Positions 10,813 through 21,937 of a DNA stretch of 64,000 bases are shown in pieces (the first letter of the stretch is position 1; each line of letters begins with the position of its first letter). Below the pieces are notes generated by a model. The model saw nothing but the letters and a program-made list of their open reading frames with translations. It made no database searches and was not told where the DNA came from. The translations under genes and the position numbers were made by a program. Source of the DNA: Trichuris trichiura (lineage: Eukaryota > Nematoda > Enoplea > Trichinellida > Trichuridae); contig JBAJFE010000041.1 in the NCBI GenBank assembly GCA_037903355.1, forward strand, positions 372,001-436,000, read 5' to 3'.

Positions 10813-13800
10813 TTAACGTGACAATATACCTGATCCATTGTTAGCTTTTGCTTTGCCGTCATTTTGTTGATTTTTGCTTCTAGTTTCCGGACTGCCAGAT
10901 TCGCTTTCCTACAAAAAAGAAACAATATTTTTTGCCGACGCGGTTTTAGCAATATGCAAATAAGACAACGCTCACCTCCAGAAAAAGCTCGTCAAATTTT
11001 TCCATCAAATTTGGCGTACTGCGCGCGCACAATTTTTGCTGAGCAATGCCTGCAGCGCCGCTGCTGCGATTTGCGAAGCTGCGTAAGTACAAAATTTTTA
11101 AAAAAAACCTACAAAGCCAAAAGGATGACTGTCACACCCTTTAACGTCTTCTATAACGACGGTCTTCTGCAAGTCCAATGGGGCTTTCATTGTCATTGCA
11201 TTGCTACTGTCGTTCAATGAGGACAACGACTTGCGACGATTGATTTTCCATTTTGAATTCTGACCGTCGGCATCAACAGCAGTGCATCCAGCTTCATTTG
11301 TATTCTGTGATAATACAAACAACATTAAACTGAGCTTCTCTTTTGCGGCTACGCGTTTTTCAATCGCATAATGCACAGCAAGACTACGTCTCAATGAAGG
11401 GCGAAACATTTTTTAAAAAATAAGAAAGGTTTTAGACAAGACATAATATATACAATAATAAACAAGGCAAACAAGTATAAATAAAACGATAATCGACATA
11501 GCAAGCAGTAAACTCACTCTTTGAGACTTGAAGTAAAAATCAAGCGCTTTGCATGCCGTCTGCAGAAGCTGCGGATTCGGGCTAATAAGCTTCAGCATTT
11601 CGCCATTGTCGCCGGTGACTATCTCCACCTCGGACTCGGCGTCCTGATTACTTTTACCCTTTGTCACGTCGTCTTCACTCTCGACAGAAGCCGAAAAATT
11701 TACGTACGAAAACGTATTTCCACGACCGTTCCCATTCTGAAAACGAACAAACATAAAAATAGCCAAAATATGCAAATAAACATACTTTAACTCGATCCGG
11801 CGATACATTGCGTCTTATAGTTTCTTCAATCAACTTTTTAGCCATTTCTATAGCCTCCTCGGTCGGGCCATTTATGGTTATCATGCGATCCTTCATGTTC
11901 GGCGTCACTTCAAAAAGGAACAGCGCAAGTTCACTTGCAACGTTGACGCGAAAGCAGCGGCGCAGCGCTGCTTTCAAACAATCAATAGTTAGTCACCTTT
12001 TTGAAAAGAAACTATAGTGTTGCTCATCTCTTCGATGACAGCTACGCGGCGCCCTTTGACTCCCATTACTAAAAACGGAAATTATATACGCCAGCCGGCT
12101 GGAGGCGTATACCTTTGCCGGAATCGGCATTTCGTATGACAATTTCTGCGCGACATATAGTCTTTGAAGAACTCCTTAATTTAAAAAAAGCAAAATATGG
12201 ATAAACTGCCAAATTAAGGTATTTGTTACTTGGTCGATCGAGTTGATTTTGCGGTCGCTTTGGAGCCTTGTTTGCTTCCAGCGGACGGTGGACTTTGGGT
12301 ACCCAATGGAGCCGGCTGATACATCGCCTGAGCTAACGGTTTCGCGTTCACCGGTTGGGCGAGTACGTTGGTAGTGGGCGAAATGAAAGCAATGCTTGCC
12401 TGGTTGTGAGTCAACGGCGAAGCCGGTATCAAAAAGTACGGTGTAGCTCCCGACATGCCGGCCGTTGTGGGAACTTCAATTCATAAAATGCTGCATAGTC
12501 AACGCAGATCAATGGGACTTACGACTGCTCAGGTCGGCGGCTGAAGCGATTGGAGCGCCACCGGCAAAGTTGAAAGCGAAAGGATTGATGGCTACTGTCC
12601 CAAATGGGGGAGCCGACTCAGGCGCCGTCGGGAACTGGTCTGCATCGGTCGAATGATAACCGTCGGCGCTGTTCAACTCCTGGTTGGCGATGGATCCGTA
12701 CGAACGTTTCATGTAGTAGCGCGAGTGAGACAAGTTTGGTTTCCAACCCATCGCGCGCAGCTCGATAAGTTCCATCATTTCCAAGCGACAAACAGTACCC
12801 AACTGTCCAGCGTCGCGGCAGCAAGCTTGTCGCAAAGAGACGAACACGTGGTTCAAATCCTCTGAAAAGCAAACAATTCGCTGCTGTCAATCGACCTCGA
12901 AACCGTAAGCTAAACAGTCAAGTCACCAACAACGATAATACCGAATATGACACCTATTAGTTAATGGAATAAGTTCGAGACTATTTCTTACAACCGTTCC
13001 ACCGGAAGCGTGCGCCTATTACTTCTGGCTTTCTCGTAAAGCAAACGTTTGTCAGATATACAAACTATGAAAATTTACATAAGATCAAATGATCACGGTT
13101 GGGTTAAACAAACAGTCTCAGAGGTTGTCCCGAACTGAGCAACGCTTTAGAAGGCTCTTCAATCGAAAACGATAAGGAGTATTGGCCAATAGCGGTTAGG
13201 CTTTGCTCCTTCTTAGAAATCGGTCGTTCGACCTACTCTTTTAGATAGAGGCATTAACAGCCGCCTCTCTTGTAGAGAAGAGAAACAGTAGCGCGCCCTC
13301 CCTAGTAGGCTAAATGGGCCAATGCAAATTTTTTTAACTGTAACAGCCTTCAAAAAAGAATTTAAGACGAACTACCAAGGTCAAAAACGTTCAAAATTGT
13401 ACGACAAAACACTGCGTATATATAAAATAAATATCTTCGCGGCTCCTATGACAACGATAAGGAAAAGTAAGACCATATTTGCATAAAAAGGGGCTAAGAT
13501 TCCGACCGGACATAGAGCAAGGCAAAAGAGCTGCCGCTGAATCCCGCCGAAAGCTTCGCCACATTTTTTGTCTTGCTTTTACAATACATGACCAAGCATA
13601 CATATATATATATATATTTTATTCTAAAATGTTCGCGGGATTTCTAACCCGTTGTACATATAACGTTTATTCAGAAAAACGTTTTACGGAGCTTTCGGGC
13701 CTCTCCGTGGCCCGTCATCAGCGTAACTGTACCGCCCGTCGGGTCGGTCTTAATGGTTGCAAGCCGCCCCATCCGACCAACTTTGGCAGAGACCTACCGC

Positions 13801-14007
13801 CGTCAGCTCTATCTTGAGCCGTCAGGTTTCGGTCCCACCTAGTCAGTCAGACGGCGCAGCGAGCTTCCAAGCGACCTGCCACGACGGAGGCACGAGAACA
13901 AATAAGGACCAACGAAAAGAAAAAAGAAATATATATATATATATATATATTATGTATATATTTCTTTTTTCTTTTCTTGATGCTAAAAGATGCTAAAAGA
14001 AAGCTTG

Positions 14008-14045
<38 letters not shown>

Positions 14046-14194
14046 AGCTTTCTTTTAGCATCTTAGCGAGTGGTGGTTCATCAAGCATGCTTCCACTTTT
14101 TTCGAATGTATTCTGCTTAGAATGTTGAAGATAGAAGGTAAGCGTAACATGCTCAAACAGCACGTAAAAAACCTATGCAAAAGCTTACATAAGC

Positions 14195-14230
<36 letters not shown>

Positions 14231-15948
14231 TTGGTCATGTATTTCAAAAGCAAGTTTTTTTCACAGATATTTTTCTCATTCCACGATATGTCAGCAATAA
14301 AAAACTTAAGGCAAAAAATGTGGCGAAGCTTTTGGCGCGATTCAGCGACAGCTTTCTTGCCTTGCTGAATATATCGCCTTTTGCCTATATACATATATAT
14401 ATAAGCTCACATATGCATGTATATATATATATATATATACATGCTTATGTGAGCTTTTGCATCAGTTTTTTACGTGCTGTTTGAGCATGTTACGCTTACC
14501 TTCTATCTTCAACATTCTAAGCAGAATACATTCGAAAAAAGTGGAAGCATACTTGATGAATCACCACTCCCTAAGATGCTAAAAGAAAGCTTGTTTTACC
14601 CAGTTGCAGACTTTTGTTCCCAAACAATCCCTGCCGCTGTTGAGCTAACATTTGCATAAGGCATAAGGCTTTACAAGACGCCTATTTGCAGCCGAAAACT
14701 ACGTGAAAAGCTTTACCAAGCGAAGGTGTGAAGAGCCAACATGCCAACTGCTCGTCTTGCTTTACCTTTTCGCAGTTGTTTACGGAAACAACCCATTTAT
14801 TTTCTACGTAAGATTAACACGCGTATCTTCTGCAATCTGAGAAGCAGCGTCTTTTATCTAACTTTTTTAGCTGACGACAAGTCCCGACGAGGAAAAAAAC
14901 AAAATCAGATTTGGAATGAAAACCGATACATATTCATAGCATTTCGGCTTAATATTGAAAAATACGAAATGATGAAGGAAAAGTAGTCGAACTGTTAGCA
15001 TCCTTACGCGTCTTAAAACATTCAGCTGCATTCTCTCTTCAACGCGGCTTTTATAACGGTACAACGCTGGAATGCATCCCCAACAGTGCGACATATCGCT
15101 CACGCAAAAGCTACAGATGAAAAGTCACCCGGCGCTTCGGCGGCAAAGCGAAGATAATGCAAACTAATGATCCATTCATAAAACAAGCAATGAGTCACGA
15201 ACACTCATTCCTCTACGCACACAAAGTGAAAATAACGTTTCGGCGTTATGATTAACAAAAGAAAATTTTGGACAGCCATTATGGTCGTTATTTTATGCAA
15301 ATTAAAATGATTAACGTCGTCCAGCCTGTTTTAAATGCAAAAGTTGTACTACAAAAAAAGAATAGAGCGTACTTTGGTAGGACGTTTCCATTGCCAAACC
15401 GAACTTCTTCAAATGAACAACCAGACGAAGGATTTGCGTTCCCAGATAAGCGCTGAACTCGTTTGCCCTGACGGCTCGATTGATTTGCTCCATTAGATTT
15501 AAAATCTCGTCTTCAAAGAAAAAAGAATAAACAATAACTAGGTAGGATAAAAAATGTTGGAAAGCGTACATATGGGCATTTCTTCGTTTGGGCATTGCAT
15601 CGCTCCTCCAAAGGGGACTCCGCGATCGGGACAGCGAACCCCGAGCGGCTGGCTGCTAATAGACAATTCCAGCGGACGTGGCTTGGAACGGATTGTACCG
15701 CCGCCGCCGCCTCCGGTTGGATTAGTAGTATAGGGACCGTTGGGATTCACCATATGTGGGTTCGCCAGCACCGGGTTTGAGCTGGGCAATGGCCCGGTGC
15801 CACCGGCCCGAAGGGCGCCGCGACCAGCCGTAGCGACGTTCGCAACAAAGCTCGATGTACCGCTGTTCGTGTTGATCGTCGCACTGTTTACAAGTGCTGC
15901 AGAGACAGCAACGCCGTTCGCATTGTTCGTCGCTGCTGTTCCAGACAT
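10813..15948 (-). CDS. mxt: Mextli, eIF4E-binding KH-domain translation regulator (11 exons)
   Basis: Eleven exons join in phase into 646 codons plus stop: 15948-15570, 15510-15373, 12861-12523, 12473-12230, 12174-12113, 12068-11997, 11907-11786, 11736-11518, 11304-11138, 11078-10976, 10908-10813. After a Gly/Asn/Thr-rich N-terminus come the helical Mextli (MIF4G-like) region (EILNLMEQINRAVRANEF, then MELIELRAMGWK) and a KH domain (EIVIRNADSGK, GVKGRRVAVIEEM, then DRMITINGPTEEAIEMAKKL). Mextli proteins in flies and worms bind eIF4E and help translation initiation in the cytoplasm. I could not pick out the canonical YxxxxL-hydrophobic eIF4E site; it may lie in a missed exon or be divergent. 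Joins from exon 9 onward are less certain. Intron 2 (2.5 kb) carries foldback and hammerhead-like repeats. Confidence 0.85.
13684..13727 (-). ncRNA. Hammerhead-ribozyme-like motif in mextli intron 2
   Basis: The minus strand reads TTACG, CTGATGA, stem II CGGGCC/GGCCCG with a 7-nt loop, then GAAA-type AAAGCTC and CGTAA. The TTACG before the core pairs exactly with CGTAA after it (stem I), placing cleavage after GCTC. Stem III would be only the self-complementary AGCU. The motif is on the same strand as mextli, so it would be present in the pre-mRNA. Activity is inferred, not shown. Confidence 0.6.
14038..14597. mobile_element. 560-bp foldback element in mextli intron 2
   Basis: Arms of about 160 bp, beginning AAAACAAGCTTTCTTTTAGC on the left and ending with its complement on the right, flank an AT-rich centre with TA microsatellites. 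The internal segment at about 14225-14385 is an inverted relative of 13480-13620, so the surroundings contain older copies too. There is no transposase. Foldback or MITE-type element of unknown superfamily. Confidence 0.75.
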
Positions 15949-15987
15949 GATCGTCGTATCACCGACAAGTCCGCGAAAGGCAAATCG

Positions 15988-16271
15988 GTGTCGTTCAAAA
16001 TCTACAAAACGAAAAATGCCGTTTTCACTTCGCAGCCATTAGTTCAAAAATGGCCTTCCAGGACACCAGCTGCGTTGCAGCAAAGATGCGAACAACAAAA
16101 AGCCGCGCTGCTTTCTATCGTCAAAATGAAATGTTTGCTCAAAAAGGCAAAGAATCAATTGCGTAACGTTTTACTCAAAACGATGCCCAACCGAGCAGCC
16201 GTAACGCTTTCTCGTATCGCCCGCCTAAAGGCTCAAAGCCAATTTCGCGCCCCGACGTCAATACTGAACGC
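15988..16271 (+). CDS. Candidate exon of an unidentified basic protein, divergent from mextli
   Basis: The frame is open, Lys/Arg/Gln-rich and ends exactly at a strong donor (GC|GTAAGT, 16271/16272). It lies just upstream of, and opposite to, the mextli start codon at 15948, so the two could share a promoter region. No clear ATG opens this frame; the in-frame sequence extends left towards the mextli first exon. Downstream, other open basic frames occur near 16350-16540 and 16817-17053 (the latter contains NPYDHKLCQKWEKDF) but I could not join them with confidence. I do not recognise a family. Confidence 0.3.
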
Positions 16272-16816
16272 GTAAGTCATCGAAAAAACCAACTTAAAGT
16301 TGCACGCGTTTCAATGCAACCTGTCCGCAAGATGAACATTCGAAAAATGACGACCAACGCTGAAGCAGTACTATCAGCGTATCCTTAACTCCCAACGTCT
16401 CCCTGTTCCAACACGCAGAAGCGTATCTCCTCTTTTGTCAACACGAAAGAAGGCAAACGCTTTTCCCAAGATTAACGCGTCACTGTGTGAATTCCGTCAA
16501 GTCGTCATTATATTTCAATTATGACGTAAAAAACAAAACTAGCTTTGCCGGCAAGTTCAAGCACAACGCCTTCTCCGCCTTGGGCAAAAAGGGAAATAGT
16601 CTATTTAACGGTGTCGAAAAATAAATATCTGACGTAGCGACATGAGGAAATACTGAGGCGGAAAAGACGAAATAAGAGAACGAAAAGCATGCAAAACAAA
16701 GCCGAAAGCCGTTTCCAAAATGGGGATGTTCGTTATTCAAAATTTACGGACGAAAAAAAAGACTATCCATTAGAAAAACGGGTGAAGCACTGGATGCGCT
16801 TCAATGCGGAGAATAG

Positions 16817-17053
16817 ATGGATGTCGGTCGTACTAATCCGTATGACCATAAACTATGCCAAAAATGGGAAAAAGATTTTTCAACTACAACTTCAAGTCCT
16901 AATAAAGGGACCTGGCCAAGATTAGCATATGACGCGAGGGTCAGCGACATGTTGATGATCCGCCAGAGTATGCGGATTATTTGCTCCGCTACTATTGAAA
17001 CCAGTTTGGAAAATGATTCTGGAAAACTGGGCGCCGCTGATTCAGGCGAATAA
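16817..17053 (+). CDS. Candidate coding segment, unidentified
   Basis: This stretch encodes an uninterrupted 78-residue frame with a plausible coding look (for example NPYDHKLCQKWEKDF and, near the end, a Ser/Glu/Gly-rich tail before a stop). An overlapping frame at 16689-16925 is also open, so the correct frame is not settled. It may be the last exon of the gene suggested at 15988-16271. No similarity is recognised. Confidence 0.22.
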   Translation: MDVGRTNPYDHKLCQKWEKDFSTTTSSPNKGTWPRLAYDARVSDMLMIRQSMRIICSATIETSLENDSGKLGAADSGE

Positions 17054-18036
17054 AAATCCTACGGCATAAGAAAAAGCGGAAAATGTCACCGTTATTTCCG
17101 CGCCCTAAGATGATAACAGTGAGTATACGGAAACTTCAAAGAGCTCTCCGTAACGTATATGATCACTTCACTATCTCACTCAGGGTAACTAAAGGCTAAT
17201 TGATGGTCGCCATATGAAAATATTGACGTCATCATTAGAAAGGGGAAGCCAATGAACAGCGCAAGGCCAACAGGGATCAGCAACAGGATTGAATGTTGCA
17301 AAGGGATAATTGTTAAAAAAAGAAAGATAGAGTAACAGATATCTTAAGTTAATTCGCCCATAAGGGCATCCGCTTCGGAAGTGCGTTCAGCTAACTCCTT
17401 TTATGCGCATCTATATTATTCCTCTATTTTGTTAGTAGAGAAACGCAATGGCAAAGGATACTGCCTTCGCGCCGATGCGCGCGCGCTGGCGGGCTAGGAC
17501 GAGGAGGAAGGCGAGGTTTACGGAGTAAACAAAGACGGAGACGAGTATTACGCGCAAACCTGACTTGCGCTCGCACAGTAAACAAGTCAGTCGTTTGCCA
17601 GTACCGCCGCTTTCACCTTTTGCCTAAGATGTACGCGGCAAAGCGGCGGTCGCCTAAAATAGATTTCCAAAGAAAAAAACATTCAACATGAGCCAACAAA
17701 CACAATTAACCTACGCCGACAAATAAATATGCGCACATATACGTGCAAATAATTGTACGGCGTATAATACAAGCAGTCTTCATGGTTTACTTACGGATGA
17801 GAGCACTAACGGCGGACGCGTGAATTCGTAAAAGCTGCTAAAACTGACATTGCTCCTTCGTATGTAAAACCAAAGCAATCCACCTTACGAAAAAAAAAGG
17901 AAGCAAAGAACAAAGCGCGAGTGAGAGAAAGAGAGAATGAGAGAAGACAACAGTAGGGTCGACCTGATAGATAGGAAGAGAGAATAACGTAGTGCCAATA
18001 AATGTCGAACAGAAGGAGCGTCGAAGAAAGAAAGAG

Positions 18037-18083
18037 AAGTAGAGAGAGAGAGAGAGAAAGAGAAAGAGAGAGAGAGAGAGAGA
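18037..18083. repeat. GA-rich microsatellite
   Basis: Imperfect (GA)n run, TC-rich on the other strand, ending just before the candidate exon near 18107. It could serve as a polypurine tract; nothing more can be said. Confidence 0.7.
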
Positions 18084-18091
18084 AAACTGGT

Positions 18092-19093
18092 CTCGTCATC
18101 ATTGCAGAACCAGTCTGAGTCCGCACTTTTTGAAGGGCTGTCTGTCAAGACAGCAAGTCGACAGCGGGAAGCAGTACCTACAGCGCAGTTAAGTGCGTGA
18201 AAATCTGTCGCAACAGATGAGCCGATAGCTCTCAGCAATGGGCTGCCGTCAACAACGTCAACTATTCAAGCAACTAGGCGAAGAACACTTGCTCAGCCTC
18301 CTCGTCGTCGTCGAGTTCAAACTTTTGCCATCGAAATGATGGCGCCAAGCGCGCTGCGCGCAAAGGGATGAAGAGCGCCGCGTGCCGTTAGGCTACGGCT
18401 CAAATTCCGACCAACTATCTCTCAACAGCATCCCCTCTACACCCCATTGGCGTCACGTCCTTTGCAATTTTAAACTGGCCAACAATTTACTCCATACCTC
18501 AATGGTATTTTCTAACAGACAAGCGTAAGGCGTCGTCAACTTTACAAGCAACTTCAATAATGCATAATATGAAAATAAAAAATTATATATTCTAATCGTA
18601 TGGCGATTCTGTAGAGACCTACCAAAGATATGGATCAGCTCATATAAGCGGATATGTATTTCCACAAAGGTTCGCTGATGTTTGCAACAAATGTTGTCAC
18701 GAGTTACCTTAGGCTTTTCTAAGCAATGACTGTGACGAAATGGAATTGCTCCTTCGCTTGGGAAGCCATTTCCTGACGCGTTGCGTTCTCGCTAGCCGAC
18801 ATCCCATAGCCGCGGAGATTACACGCAAACAGGCGGAGTTAGCGTCGCCGGTGCCACCGTACGAAAGCGCGCTGGAATTCTCAAATTTCAAAATCGCCCA
18901 CGGTAATTGACAGCCGCGTCCTGCTGGCAGCTTAAGCGAAAGTCCGCTGTCGACGGGTCGCTGAAGAGTGCCACAGCTTTGCCGCCGCCGCCGCCGCGAC
19001 CTGCGCGCCTTGCTGGACGAACGCGTAAACAGATTAACGGTCCTCGCCTACTTCTTGATCAATCTGCTCAACTAGCTAAGCTTTTGCCTTAGC
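18092..19093 (+). CDS. Candidate exons of an unidentified Arg/Pro/Ser-rich protein
   Basis: Several plus-strand stretches look coding. One after a TTGCAG near 18107 encodes NQSESALFEGLSVKTASRQR and a later ATRRRTLAQPPRRRRVQTF segment. Another after a TTCTAAG near 18727 encodes MELLLRLGSHFLTRCVL and an Ala/Glu/Pro-rich continuation to about 18900. The last, from about 18931 to the stop ending at 19093, has a run of prolines (ALPPPPPRPARL). The gaps between some of them would be introns of only about 24-28 nt, which is suspiciously short, so frameshifts or a wrong model are possible. It could belong to the same gene as the 16-17 kb candidates. No family recognised. Confidence 0.28.
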
Positions 19094-21937
19094 AAAGCGT
19101 AAAAGTCGTGTAGGCATATATATAGCTGCTCACTTCGAAGGAAAAGAAAAGATAACCACCGATAAGGAGTGTTCAAAGCGTCGGTAAAGACGTGTTCGGC
19201 TTTAAGCCTTTGGAAAAAGTTGAGCTCTAACCTTGAGTAGGCGAACATTCGAATATTGAGACGCGGAAATGAGCTTAACTCAAAGAAAAGCAGCCAATTA
19301 AGGTTTGGGATAATCGACCTTAGCCAAAGCTGTCAACAAGCAGCATGCGACACCTACGATGGCTAATGGAAAAGTTTAAGGCTTTCCCTACTGCCATATG
19401 AGCAACGAGCGTTAAGTTAAAATAGCGGAAAGCTCTCCTTAAAAAAAAAAAAGAAAAGTTTAGCTGCACCGGAAGAAAAGCAGCGCCTTTGCGGCTGACG
19501 ATGCGTTAATCGCTTTCGGGATACTTTAATAAACTTGTTGAAATCTAGCTCAGCTTGTTGTCGCGCGAAATCTCACTAAATGGACTATTTCAAAAGCGGT
19601 TTCGAGCGATTCTAGGCAAATTTGGATTTTTAAAAAAATTCCACGCGCATCTACTAAGCCCAACAAGCAACTGGCAAAAGGACGAAATGTACTCTAAGCC
19701 TAAGCCTAAGCCTAAGCCCGAAAAGCTTACCTATCCAACGGTTAACAATTAACAATCAAATCAAATATCAATTAGAAAAAAGGACTCAGCGCTCGATGCA
19801 AAGCCTTCAGGAAAAGGATCTGTCATCGAATCGTACGACGACAAAGCCATTTTTAAGTTGGCTATTTTCGCTTGCTGTAAGTTTTTCTTTATCTCAAACT
19901 TTAAGCGTTACAATATTTAAAATGCTTACGAATGCGCAATACAATATACTCTAAAAATGGGATGCCAACCTGGACGCGAAGTTTACCAGCTTTTCATGTA
20001 CGCTATGCGCGCGTTTGGCATGAAAGCAGTTTTTGAAAAAAAAATTAGGTTCTCATCGCATTCATTTAATCGGAATCGCAAAAGTCGAACATTTTGGCAC
20101 ATACTTCCGAGAGAGAGCAAGCACGCACTCGTAACAGTAAGAAAAATCTCTCAGCTACAAATGCCGAACCTTGACCGTTTTGAACGGTTGAAAAACGGCC
20201 CCTCTCCGCATGAGGAGGCGTTGCATTACATGGCTTTTACAAGTGCGCCCTTTGAGATCTCATCTATTTTGTTAGCATCAGTCGCTCGTTGATTTTACAA
20301 AGTGACTTGATGCCTTGAATCGTCACATATGATTACAGGTGACGTAATCAATATTTGTGACGTCACGCATGCTGCTCAAGAAACGTCTGCTGACCTTAGC
20401 GCATTCCGCATAAGATCATTTGGCCACCTAGGCAGAGAAATTGTTTCGGCTCATCGACTGCAGCAATTAAATTGCGTATTTCTTGTTTTTAAAGAAAACT
20501 TACGAAAAATAAAAAGTCATTTGCATAAAGAATGACGAGCTTCGTTGATACGGAATATACCGACGTTAATAATAAAAGATTTAAGAAAAATAGGTTGACT
20601 TACTCGTGTTACGTTTGGCCACTAACGCGGATGCGTAATTTCTTGCGTTGCGACATGGCTAGTTTCCTTGAACCGAAATGTCTGCAATGAACGAACATGA
20701 ACCTTGAGCTTTACATGATGAAATGACCAATAAACGTCCTCTTCTTACCATGTCACACAACGCTGTACTGCCGACGCTGACATTGCAAACAATTGGAATT
20801 GCGCTACGTTGATGGAAGCTATACGCTTTCGGCTGTAGCAGCGAAGGGTACGGTAGAGCAAGCAGTAATATACCACAGCCTTAAAAGTAGAGAAAATTAC
20901 TTCTCTTTGACAAGTCTTAACGGATTCGATGACGCATAAATACTTTTCAACGTTGCGCGAAACCTATGCAACAAACGGAAATCGAAATAGCGTCGTTAAG
21001 GAAGTGTCACATCAAAATAGGTGACATAGGCAAGGCCAACTATGGCGGCGGCGTCAACCGAGTCAACACAACTTACGACGGAGAAGCAATGCCTAACAGT
21101 TGGGAGGCAAAGTGACCAATTGTGGCTGCGATTGCTTTCGGAACAATTTCTTTGAACAACTTTCTCTCCAGTTTCAACAGCTGCAACAAAGCCACCGGCG
21201 GGACCCGTTTCTCTCCGCGCTAAGGCTGAGCAAAAAGCGCTCGGAAAAATGTGGAATGCTGACATGTCAAGTTGAAAATTGTGCTCTTGGCTGCAAAACA
21301 AAATGCCGTTACGTTATTGGCACAACAGGCAAATCAAATGGTCACCTTTGACACATCCAGCATTGTACATGCCCGTTGAAAACGCGGTGGATACAACTTT
21401 GAATAGCCATAAAAGGTGATCGATGCATTGCCGGCTAAGAGAATGACTAACTAATAGGAGAAACATACCGGATTAACAATTGTGAGTGCAACACATATTC
21501 TGAATTTGCATAAATAAAACCAAACGTCCCACTAATGGAAATATTAATAAAATATGCTTCAACGTTCAAAGAGTGACAATGCCCTTCTTCCAAAGGCATA
21601 TTGACAGTGAGCATTCATCGATCGCCTTTCCATTGATGAACTAAAACCCGTTTGGTTGCTTATGCAATATTTTGCGTATGCTTTTATTTTAGAGACAAGT
21701 TGTTTTCCCAAATAACGCATTTTAATAAATTTGCATGCTTTGCAAGCTTCATTGTAATACTTTAAGCAAGCCCTACGCCCCTGGGAAAGGCAGCACCAAA
21801 AAAAAGGCATCGCTTCGGGACATCTCCTTTGGCGGCAATGCTAACCTATTGAGAGCAAAATAAATACATGTGGAATTTCGAAAAATTCATCGCTGCTTAG
21901 TGGCGGTACGCAACCTCGAACAGAACAGAGAGAGTTT
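19094..21937. other. Intergenic, no gene supported
   Basis: Apart from the interstitial telomere-type repeat at 19695-19718, I see nothing supported. An open frame at 19957-20292 (111 codons) has no recognisable motif. Confidence 0.45.
19695..19718. repeat. Interstitial nematode-type telomeric repeat, (TAAGCC)4
   Basis: Four perfect tandem TAAGCC units are the complement of TTAGGC, the telomere repeat of most nematodes. Shorter runs occur at 2872-2920, near 5655 and near 32166. Such interstitial blocks usually mark repaired breaks or decayed subtelomeric sequence. Confidence 0.85.

Noticed and set aside
12851..12861. GTTCAAATCC resembling a tRNA B box
   Set aside because: It lies at the start of a mextli exon and no A box or cloverleaf surrounds it. 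No tRNA or rRNA gene was found in the window.
13920..14485. Open frames with Tyr-Ile repeats
   Set aside because: TA microsatellite inside a foldback element.
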